From: Nonomuraea guangzhouensis
Lineage (GTDB): Bacteria; Actinomycetota; Actinomycetes; Streptosporangiales; Streptosporangiaceae
Reading direction: 5' to 3'
DNA: 64,000 nt
NCBI RefSeq assembly: GCF_019396345.1
Contig: NZ_JAHKRM010000006.1
Location: 248,001 to 312,000, forward strand
Notes under the pieces: model-generated
What the model was told of the DNA's origin: nothing
Database searches by the model: none
What the model saw: the letters and a program-made list of their open reading frames with translations, nothing else
Part shown: in pieces, positions 8,934 through 17,287 of the stretch
How the letters are laid out: every line of letters begins with the position of its first letter
Numbering within the stretch: the stretch's first letter is position 1
Translations under genes and position numbers: made by a program

Positions 8934-10025
8934 TCAGGAGTTCGTGGAGGCGCGGTTGAGGAGTTCGTGGAGGAGGGTGACGACCTCGCTGGGGGTGAAG
9001 TCCATCGCGTTCTCGCCGACGGTCACCTCGAAGCTGCACCGCGACGGATCCGGTCCGGACCGCACCCGGCCGTACAACTGGACGCCGTGTTCGGCGAGCA
9101 TGGCCGCGCCGGCCCGCTCGACGGCCCGCCGGGGTGCCGGCAGGTGGAGGTGGAAGATCGGCGTCTGCGGAGGATCGGGGTAGGCGCGGGCGGCGCCGTC
9201 GGCGTTGACGGCCGCCGCGATCGCGATGGCGTGGTCGCGGTAGGCAGGCATCCGGTCGGCGAGCGTGTCGAGGCCGACCAGGGCGGACAGGGCGAGCGGC
9301 CACGCGTCGCGGATGCCGCCGCCGAGCCGTTGCCGCCAGGTCCTGGCGGTGGCCACCGTGGCGGCGTCCGCCGCGAGCACCGCGCCGCGCGTGCCCAGCA
9401 GACTCTTGTAGAGCGAGACGTACACGGTGTCGAACAGCGCGGCGATCTCCGCCAGCGGCCGGCGATAGTAGGTCTGGGCCTCCCAGATCCGGGCGCCGTC
9501 CAGGTGCGGGGCGGCGCCGGTGGCCCTCGCGATCGCGACCTGGTCTCGCAGGTCGTCCCATTCGGGCAGGAGTCCGCCGAGATCGCGCTGCGGCAGCTCC
9601 CACACCACCGCGGCCAGCGGTTCGCCGATGTCCGTCAGGTCGTCGGCGGTCATCAGCTCGAACGGGTCGCCGGTCCGGTGGAGCCAGAGGCCGTGGATGG
9701 CGTTGTAGCCCTGTTCCTCCCACACGTCGAGGTGGGACTGGGGGTGCGCGGCGAAGGCGCGCCGTCCGCTCCGCTCGGCGTGCACCCGCAGCGCTGCCTG
9801 CTGGGCCATCGTCCCGCTCGGGAAGAACAGCGCGGCCTCCTTGCCGAGAAGCGCCGCCATGCGCCGTTCGAGCACCGCGACCGGGCCATCGGGGCCGTCC
9901 GGCGGGGTGTCGTCGTCCACGAGGGCGAGCATGCGCTCCAGGACGGCGCGCGGCCCGCGCCGGATGGGCGCGTGGAGGAACAGGGACCGCCGCACGGGCG
10001 GGGTGGGGTCAGTCACGATCCACAT
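8934..10025 (-). CDS. threonine aldolase-like beta-eliminating lyase (PLP)
   Basis: The 363-residue product resembles low-specificity threonine aldolases, PLP enzymes of fold type I that cleave threonine to glycine and acetaldehyde. The FFPSGTMAQQ phosphate-binding segment, HLDGAR (174-179, the Asp that contacts the PLP pyridine nitrogen) and VSLYKS with Lys207 as the probable Schiff-base lysine are visible. The segment between (WELPQRDLGGLLPEWDDL) matches the subgroup with sequences such as REIGGQLPSW. The ATG at 10025 lacks a ribosome binding site and sits beside an AT-rich stretch; a GTG nine bases inside is an alternative. Divergent from the ECF41 sigma gene. Confidence 0.78.
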   Translation of the reverse strand: MWIVTDPTPPVRRSLFLHAPIRRGPRAVLERMLALVDDDTPPDGPDGPVAVLERRMAALLGKEAALFFPSGTMAQQAALRVHAERSGRRAFAAHPQSHLDVWEEQGYNAIHGLWLHRTGDPFELMTADDLTDIGEPLAAVVWELPQRDLGGLLPEWDDLRDQVAIARATGAAPHLDGARIWEAQTYYRRPLAEIAALFDTVYVSLYKSLLGTRGAVLAADAATVATARTWRQRLGGGIRDAWPLALSALVGLDTLADRMPAYRDHAIAIAAAVNADGAARAYPDPPQTPIFHLHLPAPRRAVERAGAAMLAEHGVQLYGRVRSGPDPSRCSFEVTVGENAMDFTPSEVVTLLHELLNRASTNS

Positions 10026-10103
10026 TATTGCAAATAGTAAGTAACAGCATTTTATTCGCTATTAGATGTCTTGATCGAGCTTGCCGTGCGCCACCATCGC
10101 GGA

Positions 10104-10130
10104 TGTCACACAGGGGTGAGGGTCGTCGTC
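10104..10130 (+). promoter_or_regulatory. ECF41-type promoter (autoregulatory)
   Basis: TGTCACA at 10104-10110 and CGTC at 10127-10130 are separated by exactly 16 bases. This is the published ECF41 target signature (-35 TGTCACA, -10 CGTC). It lies about 44 bases before the start of the ECF41 gene at 10174, so transcription would give a leader of about 40 bases. The inference is autoregulation. Confidence 0.8.
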
Positions 10131-10173
10131 TTGTGAGACGAGCACAGTCGAGAGCGAACGGCAGGAGCCGGCC

Positions 10174-11115
10174 ATGAACGAGCGCAGCGAGCCAACGACG
10201 GTCACAGCCGAGCCGCTCGCTGATGGCGGCCGGATGGACTCCGCAACCGAGGTGTTCGTCGCCCACCGCAACCTGCTCTTCACCGTCGCCTACGAGATGC
10301 TCGGCTCGGTGGCCGACGCCGAAGACGTCCTCCAGGAAACCTGGCTGCGGTGGATGAAGGTCGACCTGAAGCAGGTACGCGACCAGCGCGCCTACCTGGT
10401 CCGGATCACGACCCGGCGCGCGCTCGACCGGCTGCGCGCAATGAGGCGCCGCAAGGAGGCGTACGTCGGCCCCTGGTTGCCCGAGCCGCTGCTCACCACG
10501 CCGGACGTAGCCGAGGACGTCGAGCTCGCCGAAAGCGTGTCGATGGCGCTGATGCTCGTGCTGGAGACGCTGTCGCCGACCGAGCGCGCCGTCTTCGTAC
10601 TGCGTGAGGCCTTCGGCGTCGGCTACGACGAGATCGCGGCCGCCGTCGGCAAGAACCCCGCCGCCGTACGCCAGATCGCGCGCCGCGCCCGCCTGCACGT
10701 CGATGCCCGCCGCCCTCGCGAGGTGATCTCCCCGAACGAGGCCAGGACGGCTCTGGAGTCGCTGCGGCGCGCGCTCGAAACCAGGGACCTGCAGGGCCTC
10801 CTTGACGTGCTCGCCCCGGAGGTCGTCCTGGTGAGCGACGGCGGCGGCGTCAGGCAGGCCGCGCCACGGCCGATCACCGGCGCCACCAAGGTGGCCCGCA
10901 TGATCGTCGGCGGCAGCGGCAAGGCTGGAGTCGCGCTCACCGGTGACCTCACCGTGGTCAACGGCAACCCGGCACTCGTCCTACGCGTGGACGGCGAGAT
11001 CGACGGCGTCATAGCGATCCGGGTCGAGGACGCCCGCATCACCGGCCTCTACTACGTCCGTAACCCGGAGAAACTCACCCGCATCGCATCCGAGATTCCA
11101 CTCACCCTGCGATGA
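10174..11115 (+). CDS. ECF41-family sigma factor (SigJ-like) with SnoaL-like C-terminal domain
   Basis: 313 residues: sigma-70 region 2 (about 25-95, with LLFTVAYEMLGSVADAEDVLQETWLRW), the ECF41 linker signature YVGPWLPEPLL, region 4 (about 125-180, ERAVFVLREAFGVGYDEIAAAVG) and a C-terminal NTF2/SnoaL-like domain ending in YYVRNPEKL, which controls activity in cis in this group instead of an anti-sigma factor. ATG at 10174 follows CAGGAG by about 6 bases. An ideal ECF41 promoter lies upstream. Most ECF41 genes sit beside a carboxymuconolactone decarboxylase or oxidoreductase gene; here the neighbour is a divergent PLP enzyme, so the target regulon is not obvious. A paralogue lies at 33657-34580. 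Confidence 0.9.
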   Translation: MNERSEPTTVTAEPLADGGRMDSATEVFVAHRNLLFTVAYEMLGSVADAEDVLQETWLRWMKVDLKQVRDQRAYLVRITTRRALDRLRAMRRRKEAYVGPWLPEPLLTTPDVAEDVELAESVSMALMLVLETLSPTERAVFVLREAFGVGYDEIAAAVGKNPAAVRQIARRARLHVDARRPREVISPNEARTALESLRRALETRDLQGLLDVLAPEVVLVSDGGGVRQAAPRPITGATKVARMIVGGSGKAGVALTGDLTVVNGNPALVLRVDGEIDGVIAIRVEDARITGLYYVRNPEKLTRIASEIPLTLR

Positions 11116-11346
11116 ACACCGGTGACGAGCTGGCTGAGCCAAAACCAGTTCAGGCAGCGTTCCATGCTGTTCCGAACTTGCGCCGCTACCTACGGGTGCA
11201 TGCTCCATATGAGGTCGCACCGCTCGGGACGAACGGCACATACCAATCACCGATCATCACCGGACGAACCGACGCGCCGCACCATGCCGTCGTCCCATCC
11301 GACCGCACTACGTGCCGCACCAGGACCGAATCACGCCGGGAACGCT

Positions 11347-11475
11347 CTAGGCCAGCTCGGATATCGGCTGCATCGCCCGCAGGCTCGCGTAGTACATGGG
11401 GATACGCCGAGTGGCCCGCTCGGGATCAATCGCCGGATGCCACGCATAGATGATCAGGGAGCTGTACGACGACAA
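11347..11475 (-). pseudogene. possible small ORF or gene remnant, unknown
   Basis: A minus-strand frame from a TTG at 11475 (with GGAG about 4 bases upstream) to a TAG at 11347 encodes 42 residues including LIIYAWHPAIDPERATRR. The composition looks protein-like, and a stop lies just upstream of the start. I do not recognise the family. It could be the C-terminal remnant of a lost gene or a genuine small protein. Confidence 0.2.
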
Positions 11476-11688
11476 CCGGCTCCACTACGCGATCTCAAAG
11501 TGGCGCAGGCGTGCACGTCGTGTGGCGTGCTCGGAGTCCTGCCGTCTGTCGCTGGACCCGAACCGACTGCCTATCGCGCATATGCCGGGACGGCCGAAAA
11601 TAGGGATATATGTCATTCCGGAGGGTAGGGGGAATATCGCTGTCCTGGCCAGGAAGAGGGATTGGTCCTCCACAATCCATCTCGGCTC

Positions 11689-11700
11689 AGCTAATATCGT
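11689..11700 (+). promoter_or_regulatory. candidate -10 region for fxsB
   Basis: AGCTAATATCGT contains TATCGT at 11695-11700, fitting the TAnnnT -10 pattern, seven bases before the TTG at 11707. It resembles the GGCTAATAYGAT elements at 17202-17213 and 44871-44882. No clear -35 is visible. Confidence 0.3.
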
Positions 11701-11706
11701 GATTAC

Positions 11707-12951
11707 TTGGATATTCCCGGCTGTGCGGGGTGTGCGAGATTGACGTTTCAGGGGGAGGAATCAGAGCGGGAGTGGCCGAATACTCTTGACGTGGCGGAAT
11801 TGCTGCGAAGCGGATGGCGCCCCCACCCCTTCCGGCAGTTCCTCCTCAAGGTGCACAGCCGCTGTAACCTCGCCTGCGACTACTGCTACGTCTACACCCT
11901 CGCCGATCAGAGCTGGCGCTCGCGACCCAAGGTGATGAGCCCCGAGGTGGTCACCCTCGCCGCCGAGCGCATCGCCGAGCACGCCGCGGACCACGGGCTG
12001 CGTTCCGTCCGGCTGATCCTGCACGGCGGTGAGCCGCTGCTGGCCGGGCATGCGTATCTCCGCAAGATCGTGGAGACGGTGCGCGCAGAAGCGGGCCCCC
12101 AAGTGCGCGTGGATGCCGCGGTGCAGACCAACGCGGTCCTCCTTGATGAAGAAACCCTGCGTTCCTTCCGTGACCTCGACGTCATGGTGGGAGTGAGCCT
12201 CGACGGTGGCCGGCGGGCCAACGACCGCAACCGGCGCTTCGTCGACGGCCGCAGCAGCTTCGACGCCGTGGCCGACGCGCTCCGCATACTGCGCAGCCCG
12301 CCGTTCCGGCACCTCTACAGCGGCCTGCTGTGCACCGTGGACCTGGCCAACGACCCGATCGAAACCTATGAGGCGCTGCTCGAATTCGAGCCGCTGGCGA
12401 TTGATTTCTTACTTCCGCACGGTACCTGGGATTCGCCGCCGCCCGGTTCGCGAAATCCGGAGGAAACACCTTACGGCGACTGGCTGATCACCCTATTCGA
12501 CCGCTGGTACGGAAACAGCGGAGAGACCGTCGTCAGGCTCTTCCAGGAGACGGTCAATCTACTGCTGGGCGGAGCGTCTGCCAGTGAGGCCGTCGGGCTC
12601 ACCCCGTCGACCCTCGTCGTCATTGAGACCGACGGCACTATTGAGCAGACCGACTCGCTCAAGGTCGTGCGGCACGGCGCGCCGGCCACCGGCCTGACTC
12701 TTGCCGAACACGGATTCGACAGGGCTCTGGAGCATCCCGGCATGGTGGCCCGGCAACTGGGTTGGGAGGCGCTCAGCGACACCTGCAAGGCGTGTCGGTT
12801 CGGCAGGGTGTGCGGCGCCGGGCTCTACCCCCACCGCTACCGGCCGGGCACGGGCTTCCGCAACCCCTCGGTCTACTGCGCCGACCTCTTCCGGCTCATC
12901 GAGCACATTCACGCTCGCCTCGTCGACGATCTCCGGCGATCCTTGCGCTGA
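11707..12951 (+). CDS. fxsB: FxsB: FxSxx-COOH system radical SAM/SPASM peptide-modifying enzyme
   Basis: Radical SAM enzyme of 414 residues or fewer. The cluster motif reads CNLACDYC (Cys53, 57, 60 from the TTG start), preceded by PFRQFLLKVHSR, and is followed by LHGGEPLL, both typical of FxsB. A C-terminal SPASM region holds Cys360, 363, 369 and 391 for auxiliary iron-sulfur clusters. Family knowledge: enzymes of the Xye, Grr and Fxs systems install three-residue cyclophane crosslinks in precursor peptides. The expected substrate is the product of 16937-17086. The start is unresolved: TTG 11707 would be almost leaderless behind a -10-like element, TTG 11740 and GTG 11791 are alternatives, and the GGGGGAGG at 11751-11758 has no start in this frame at the right distance. 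The next gene follows after 10 bases. Confidence 0.88.
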   Translation: MDIPGCAGCARLTFQGEESEREWPNTLDVAELLRSGWRPHPFRQFLLKVHSRCNLACDYCYVYTLADQSWRSRPKVMSPEVVTLAAERIAEHAADHGLRSVRLILHGGEPLLAGHAYLRKIVETVRAEAGPQVRVDAAVQTNAVLLDEETLRSFRDLDVMVGVSLDGGRRANDRNRRFVDGRSSFDAVADALRILRSPPFRHLYSGLLCTVDLANDPIETYEALLEFEPLAIDFLLPHGTWDSPPPGSRNPEETPYGDWLITLFDRWYGNSGETVVRLFQETVNLLLGGASASEAVGLTPSTLVVIETDGTIEQTDSLKVVRHGAPATGLTLAEHGFDRALEHPGMVARQLGWEALSDTCKACRFGRVCGAGLYPHRYRPGTGFRNPSVYCADLFRLIEHIHARLVDDLRRSLR

Positions 12952-12961
12952 AGGGAGCCGC

Positions 12962-14254
12962 ATGCGGCACCACCGGTTACCCGACGACATCCTGTCTCGG
13001 CTCGCGTCCGGCGGCGGTGGCCAGGAGGCCGCGCGCCACCTCGTCGCGGCCGAGCGCAGCAAGCACCGCCTGCTAGTGCTGGGCGTGACCCGGCTGGCCG
13101 CCGGCCACCCGCATGCCCGGGCGGTTGGTCACGCGTACGACGTGCTGGCGGAGATCGAGCGGAAGCGGCCGGAGGCGGTGCGCGACACGCTCGGGTATCC
13201 CGCCGTCGGAGCCTGGGCCGCGTGCACCGTTCAGGCGCTCACACAGCAGCGCGCAGGCTCGCTCGACCCCGCTCAGCCTGACCCGGCCCAGCTTGGGGCG
13301 GTCGCGTCTGTCGCGGCAGTCAAGGCCGAGGTGGCCTGCCGTGTGGAGGTTCCGGCGACGGACGGCACGATCACCTTGCCCTCGTTCGGGCAGATCGTGT
13401 GCCCGGGCGGCGGGGAACTCGTCGACCTGGTGGTCCATGCCGACGGACAGGTAGAGGCCGGCGGCGTGCGTGTACGTGCCGAGGTGGGGCAGCAGCCCGG
13501 CTGGCGGCCCCTGTGCCAGGTGGGCTCCGCCGACGGAACCCTCAGCCTGCTGGTGGACGACCTTGACCCGTACCGATGGATCGACCAGACGGTGATCGAC
13601 GGTCGGCTGCCCGAGGACGAACTGCGCGCCTGGCGGACCTGCCTGGACGAGGCATGGGGGATGTTGCGGAAGCAGCACTGGACGATCGCGGACGAGACTC
13701 GCGCGATCGTTTCCGTACTCACCCCGATCCAGGCGCCGTCTCAGGGGATGAACAGCGCGTTGGACGGCGGCAGGTTCGGTGCCGTCGCCATGTCGACGCC
13801 GCCCGACGGACGCTGGCTGGCCTCCACGTTCGCGCACGAGGTCCAGCACGCCAAACTGGGCGCGATCCTCGACATCGTACGGCTGCTGGAGCCGGACGAC
13901 GGCCGCTACTACGCTCCGTGGCGTCCGGACCCGCGCCCGCTGTCCGGGCTCATCCAAGGCACATACGCGTACCTCGGAGTATCGGGATTCTGGCGGAGAC
14001 AGCGCGCGTTCGAGAGTGACATGCGCCCGCACATCGAGTTCGCGCACTGGCGGGAATCGGCGTACACGGTGACGGGCACCCTGCTGGACAGTGGCCGGCT
14101 CACCGCGACAGGTGAGGCATTCGTGACCGGCATGCGACGTACCCTGGCGGCCTGGCTGGACGAGTCCGTGCCCGCCGCCGCGCTGGACGTCGCGCGGCGG
14201 GAGGCGGACGAGCACCGGCAGGCCTGGCTCACCCGTAACTGTTCTACAGACTGA
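12962..14254 (+). CDS. HExxH-type peptide-modifying protein (putative peptide beta-hydroxylase)
   Basis: 430 residues with the motif HEVQH at 292-296 (context STFAHEVQHAKLGAILD). This is the hallmark of the mod_HExxH family, which accompanies radical SAM RiPP systems including FxSxx-COOH and is now described as 2-oxoglutarate/iron-dependent peptide hydroxylases. The rest of the protein lacks other recognisable domains. ATG at 12962 follows AAGGGAG by 4 bases, and the gene sits 10 bases after fxsB, so both should be co-transcribed and act on the same peptide. Its 3' end overlaps the convergent fxsT gene by 11 bases. Confidence 0.85.
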   Translation: MRHHRLPDDILSRLASGGGGQEAARHLVAAERSKHRLLVLGVTRLAAGHPHARAVGHAYDVLAEIERKRPEAVRDTLGYPAVGAWAACTVQALTQQRAGSLDPAQPDPAQLGAVASVAAVKAEVACRVEVPATDGTITLPSFGQIVCPGGGELVDLVVHADGQVEAGGVRVRAEVGQQPGWRPLCQVGSADGTLSLLVDDLDPYRWIDQTVIDGRLPEDELRAWRTCLDEAWGMLRKQHWTIADETRAIVSVLTPIQAPSQGMNSALDGGRFGAVAMSTPPDGRWLASTFAHEVQHAKLGAILDIVRLLEPDDGRYYAPWRPDPRPLSGLIQGTYAYLGVSGFWRRQRAFESDMRPHIEFAHWRESAYTVTGTLLDSGRLTATGEAFVTGMRRTLAAWLDESVPAAALDVARREADEHRQAWLTRNCSTD

Positions 14255-16787
14255 ACGCGTCGAAGTCCCAGCTGAAGCGGTTGCCATGGGCGGCGTGGAC
14301 GCGTTCGGGGTGGCTCACGGGCAACTGATCCTCGTAGCGGGCCAGCGTGCTCTCGTGCAGGGCCTTGCTCGCAGCAGTGTCGCCGACGGCACCCAGGTCG
14401 ATCGAGAGGTTCATGGCGACCGCCAGCGTAAGCAAGTGGTTCTCACCGTAGAAGGCACGCATCCTGGTCAGAATCTGTTGATCCAGCTCGCGTGCTCTGG
14501 CCGGGTCATCCAGAGCGGCCAGGTCGCTGGCGAGGTTGACCCCGGCGGTGAAGGTGTAGGCGTGGTCCGCCCCGAGTCGCTTCTGCATGCCCGCATGCGC
14601 CTTCTCGTCCAGTTCCTTGGCACGCAGGGCGTCGCCGCGCTCGCGATAGAGCAGCGCGAGGTTGATGACGCAGCCGTAGGTGAACGGGTGCTGCTCGCCG
14701 AGGATGTGCTCGTAGCGCGGGAGAATGTCCTGGGCCAACGCCATGGCTTCTTCGTGGTGGCCTTTCTGCCGCAGGGTGTTACTCAGCGCGACGGTGGCCG
14801 CCATCGTTTCCGGGTCGTTGGGGCCGAAGAGCTTGTTCAGCCGGGAGTGCGTCTCCTGAATGAGCTCCAGTGCCTCGTCGAGCTCGCCGACACGGCGGCG
14901 GGCGATGGACAGGTCCCTGGCGGCCATTAGCGTGAGCGGATGCTCGATCTTCAGCCGCCTGATCCCGTGAGCGTAGGCCTCCTCGCCGACGTCGCAGGCC
15001 TGAGAGTGCTTGCCGTTGAGCCGCACCACACGCGCCAGGCCGTTCCAGGAGAGCTGCACGTCCCAGGTGCTGACACCCTCCCGCGCGGTGGTCTGCTCCA
15101 CGAAGGCGAGCTGCTGCAGCTCCACGGCCTTGTCGTAGCGACTCAGCAGGGCGTAGTCGAGCGCGAGGTTGTTGATCGCGCGCAGGGTGGACGGGTGCGA
15201 CGAAGGGAAGAGCTTCTCATGCGCGGCCATGGTCGCCTCGTCCTGCTCCAGGGCGTCACGGAAACGGCCTTGGGACCGCAGATTGGCGCCGTAGGTGAGA
15301 GACAGGCGCAGCGTCTCCTCGTGCTCGGAGCCGAATTCCTTGCGCATGAGGTCCAGCGTCTTCTCGTTGAGCGTGCGCGACTCGGTGTAGGAGCCCATCT
15401 GCCACAACACGTTGCCCAGGTGACGGCGCAGCCGCAGCACGTTGGGGTGGCTCGGGTTGCCCGTGGTCTCGGCCCAACTTGTCAGGAACTCCTCCGCGAA
15501 CGCCTTGGCCGAGGGGTAGTTGGCCGTTCGGTAGAGGTAGCGGACGATGTCGATGGCGAACCGTTGCACCCTCTCGTCGTTGCTCTCGACCAGACGCGAC
15601 GGGCGTACGTGCGGAAGCAGGTTGGCGTATTCGTCCCAGGAGTCGGTGTCCTCCGGGTCCGCCGGGGCGCCGCCCGCCAAGAGCAGATGAACCTCGTGCC
15701 GGAACTCGTCCTGTTCCTGCTTGCTGAGCGAGTCGCGCAGGAGTGCCTGGACCAGCCGGTGCACCTGCACTGTGCCGACCTCATGCTCGATCTTGATCAG
15801 CGCGAACCGGTTGAGCTCCGCGAACGCTTGGTTGAGCACAAGGGGATTGGCCAGAATCGGCCCCATGCGCTGGGCGCCGCTCCTGATGCCGCGCCGGAAG
15901 ATGATCCGCGGGATCGGGTCGGGGGCGAAAAAGGCCAGGCAACGCAGCACCTCGGCGGCTTCAGGGAGTCTGCTCTCGACCTCCTGCACCGACAGCTGCC
16001 AGGCCGCCGTCATGGTCTGCGGGTATTCGGTGGACTTGCTCATCCCGAGCAGAGCCCGGGTCTGCTTGGCCAGCAGTTCGACGTACTCGTCGGTCGACAT
16101 GCCGGTCTGTACCTGCAGGGCGGCGGCCTGCTCGAGCGCCAGCGGGAGGTCGCCCAGCTCGCTCGCCAGGTGCTCGGCCTCGGTCTGCGCCACATCGCGC
16201 TGCAGGCGCTTGCGCAGGAAGGCCACGCTCTCGGAGGTGGAGAAGACGTCCACGGAGACGGTATCGGCCACGCCGCTCCATCGGGTGTTCCTGGACGTGA
16301 TCAGAACGTGCCCGGGGCCGCCCTGGGGGATGAACTCCTTGATCTCCTCGGGTTCGTCGGCGTTGTCGAAGATCAGCAGCCATCGGTCGACGGGCTCGCC
16401 TCGTTGCAGCGCCTCGCGGACCGAGGCGGCGGCCTCCTCGATGCCCGCGGTGCTGGCAGGGGCCAGCTTCAGGTCCTCGGTGAGTGCGGCCAGGACGCTC
16501 GGGACCAGCATCGTCTGGTCGGCCGGCACCCACCAGACGAGGTCGTAGTGACCGCGGTAGCGCCAGGCGTACTCGATGGCGAGCTGGGTCTTGCCCACGC
16601 CGCCGAGTCCCTGCAGCGTCTGTGGCAGGGGAACGACCGCTGTCGCCGTGGCGGCGGTGGCCAGACTTTCCCTTAACTGCTCGAGCAGTATTTCTCGTCC
16701 GGTGAAATGCTTGTTGCGACCAGGGATCTTCTTACCCCAGATCGGCGGCATCTTGGACGTGCCCTGTGGGCTCGGCTGTTCGGTCAC
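14244..16787 (-). CDS. fxsT: FxsT-like: FxSxx-COOH system NB-ARC/TPR protein
   Basis: 847 residues. An N-terminal segment with PPIWGKKIPGRNKHFTGRE leads into an NB-ARC NTPase (Walker A GLGGVGKT at 60-67, Walker B WLLIFDNAD near 145, GLPLALEQAA-like box as GDLPLALEQAA), then a long array of about ten kinesin-light-chain-like TPRs (residues about 430-820, repeats such as HPSTLRAINNLALDYALLSRYDKA). This layout matches the TPR protein regularly found in FxSxx-COOH loci; its biochemical role is unknown, with precursor handling or regulation as possibilities. GTG start at 16787 behind GGAG (5-base spacing). Divergent from fxsA and convergent with the hydroxylase gene. Confidence 0.85.
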   Translation of the reverse strand: MTEQPSPQGTSKMPPIWGKKIPGRNKHFTGREILLEQLRESLATAATATAVVPLPQTLQGLGGVGKTQLAIEYAWRYRGHYDLVWWVPADQTMLVPSVLAALTEDLKLAPASTAGIEEAAASVREALQRGEPVDRWLLIFDNADEPEEIKEFIPQGGPGHVLITSRNTRWSGVADTVSVDVFSTSESVAFLRKRLQRDVAQTEAEHLASELGDLPLALEQAAALQVQTGMSTDEYVELLAKQTRALLGMSKSTEYPQTMTAAWQLSVQEVESRLPEAAEVLRCLAFFAPDPIPRIIFRRGIRSGAQRMGPILANPLVLNQAFAELNRFALIKIEHEVGTVQVHRLVQALLRDSLSKQEQDEFRHEVHLLLAGGAPADPEDTDSWDEYANLLPHVRPSRLVESNDERVQRFAIDIVRYLYRTANYPSAKAFAEEFLTSWAETTGNPSHPNVLRLRRHLGNVLWQMGSYTESRTLNEKTLDLMRKEFGSEHEETLRLSLTYGANLRSQGRFRDALEQDEATMAAHEKLFPSSHPSTLRAINNLALDYALLSRYDKAVELQQLAFVEQTTAREGVSTWDVQLSWNGLARVVRLNGKHSQACDVGEEAYAHGIRRLKIEHPLTLMAARDLSIARRRVGELDEALELIQETHSRLNKLFGPNDPETMAATVALSNTLRQKGHHEEAMALAQDILPRYEHILGEQHPFTYGCVINLALLYRERGDALRAKELDEKAHAGMQKRLGADHAYTFTAGVNLASDLAALDDPARARELDQQILTRMRAFYGENHLLTLAVAMNLSIDLGAVGDTAASKALHESTLARYEDQLPVSHPERVHAAHGNRFSWDFDAFSL

Positions 16788-16936
16788 GTCAACTCCACCC
16801 TCCCGTCCAACCTGATTATGATCCTACGGATTGATTCTGGCGAACGGCAGCCACACAATCACAATTGAAGATGTAATCCGGGCGTGCGGCAGAAAATGGG
16901 CATTTACGGATGGCCGTAACACGACATGGAGGGCGT

Positions 16937-17086
16937 ATGGGCGAAGACACAACAACCGGGCTCATCGATGTCAGTGGCATGGATCTGGCTGATCTTAAAC
17001 TGCTCGACATTCCCGCGCTCGTGCGGGCGTGGCAGCGGTGCGCTGAAGAACGCGGGACGGTGGCCGGCTTCCAATCGGCGATCTGA
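16937..17086 (+). CDS. fxsA: FxsA: FxSxx-COOH RiPP precursor peptide
   Basis: This frame encodes 49 residues. The leader contains LIDVSGMDLADLKLLD, the conserved FxsA leader pattern, and the peptide ends in VAGFQSAI, so the last five residues F-Q-S-A-I satisfy the FxSxx-COOH rule exactly (Phe at -5, Ser at -3). ATG at 16937 follows GGAGGG at 16928-16933 with a short 3-base gap. No alternative in-frame start lies upstream. It is divergent from fxsT (149-base gap) and upstream of the nSTAND1-like gene on the same strand. The modification site is expected within the C-terminal GFQSAI segment, by family analogy. The single Cys (residue 35) is not near the motif. Confidence 0.9.
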   Translation: MGEDTTTGLIDVSGMDLADLKLLDIPALVRAWQRCAEERGTVAGFQSAI

Positions 17087-17182
17087 CCAGCCGTCCGACG
17101 CACGGCCCGGCAACGGCGCCGGGGCCGTGCCTGCTCCATGTGGCAATCCCGTGAGGGTGGCCGAGGCCTATTTGGAGTAAGG

Positions 17183-17213
17183 TTGAGGACAAGAGTCCCT
17201 CGGCTAATATGAT
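17183..17213 (+). promoter_or_regulatory. candidate promoter before nSTAND1-like gene
   Basis: TATGAT at 17208-17213 is a good -10 hexamer within GGCTAATATGAT, and TTGAGG at 17183-17188 is a possible -35, with a rather long 19-base spacer. The same 12-base core (one change) precedes the type VII-like genes at 44871-44882. Confidence 0.4.
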
Positions 17214-17287
17214 TGCACGAAATGCTTAATTCCCTGCCGGGATAAATGGACAAGATGTGGACACCGACTCAGGGCGGGGAGCGTGGC

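Larger units (their letters stand above)
11116..11706. other. 591-base gene-poor stretch between sigJ-like gene and fxsB
   Basis: No convincing protein-coding gene is seen. Base composition is visibly less G/C-rich near the right end, and several frames are open by chance. A short minus-strand frame (11347-11475) may be a gene remnant, and an AT-containing -10-like element lies just before fxsB. This looks like an intergenic scar at the boundary of the FxSxx locus rather than a functional RNA, but an RNA cannot be excluded. Confidence 0.4.

Noticed and set aside
14244..14282. FxsT carboxy-terminus FDAFSL considered as a second FxSxx-like end
   Set aside because: The Ser is at -2 and the Phe at -3, not -3 and -5, so the FxSxx-COOH rule is not met.
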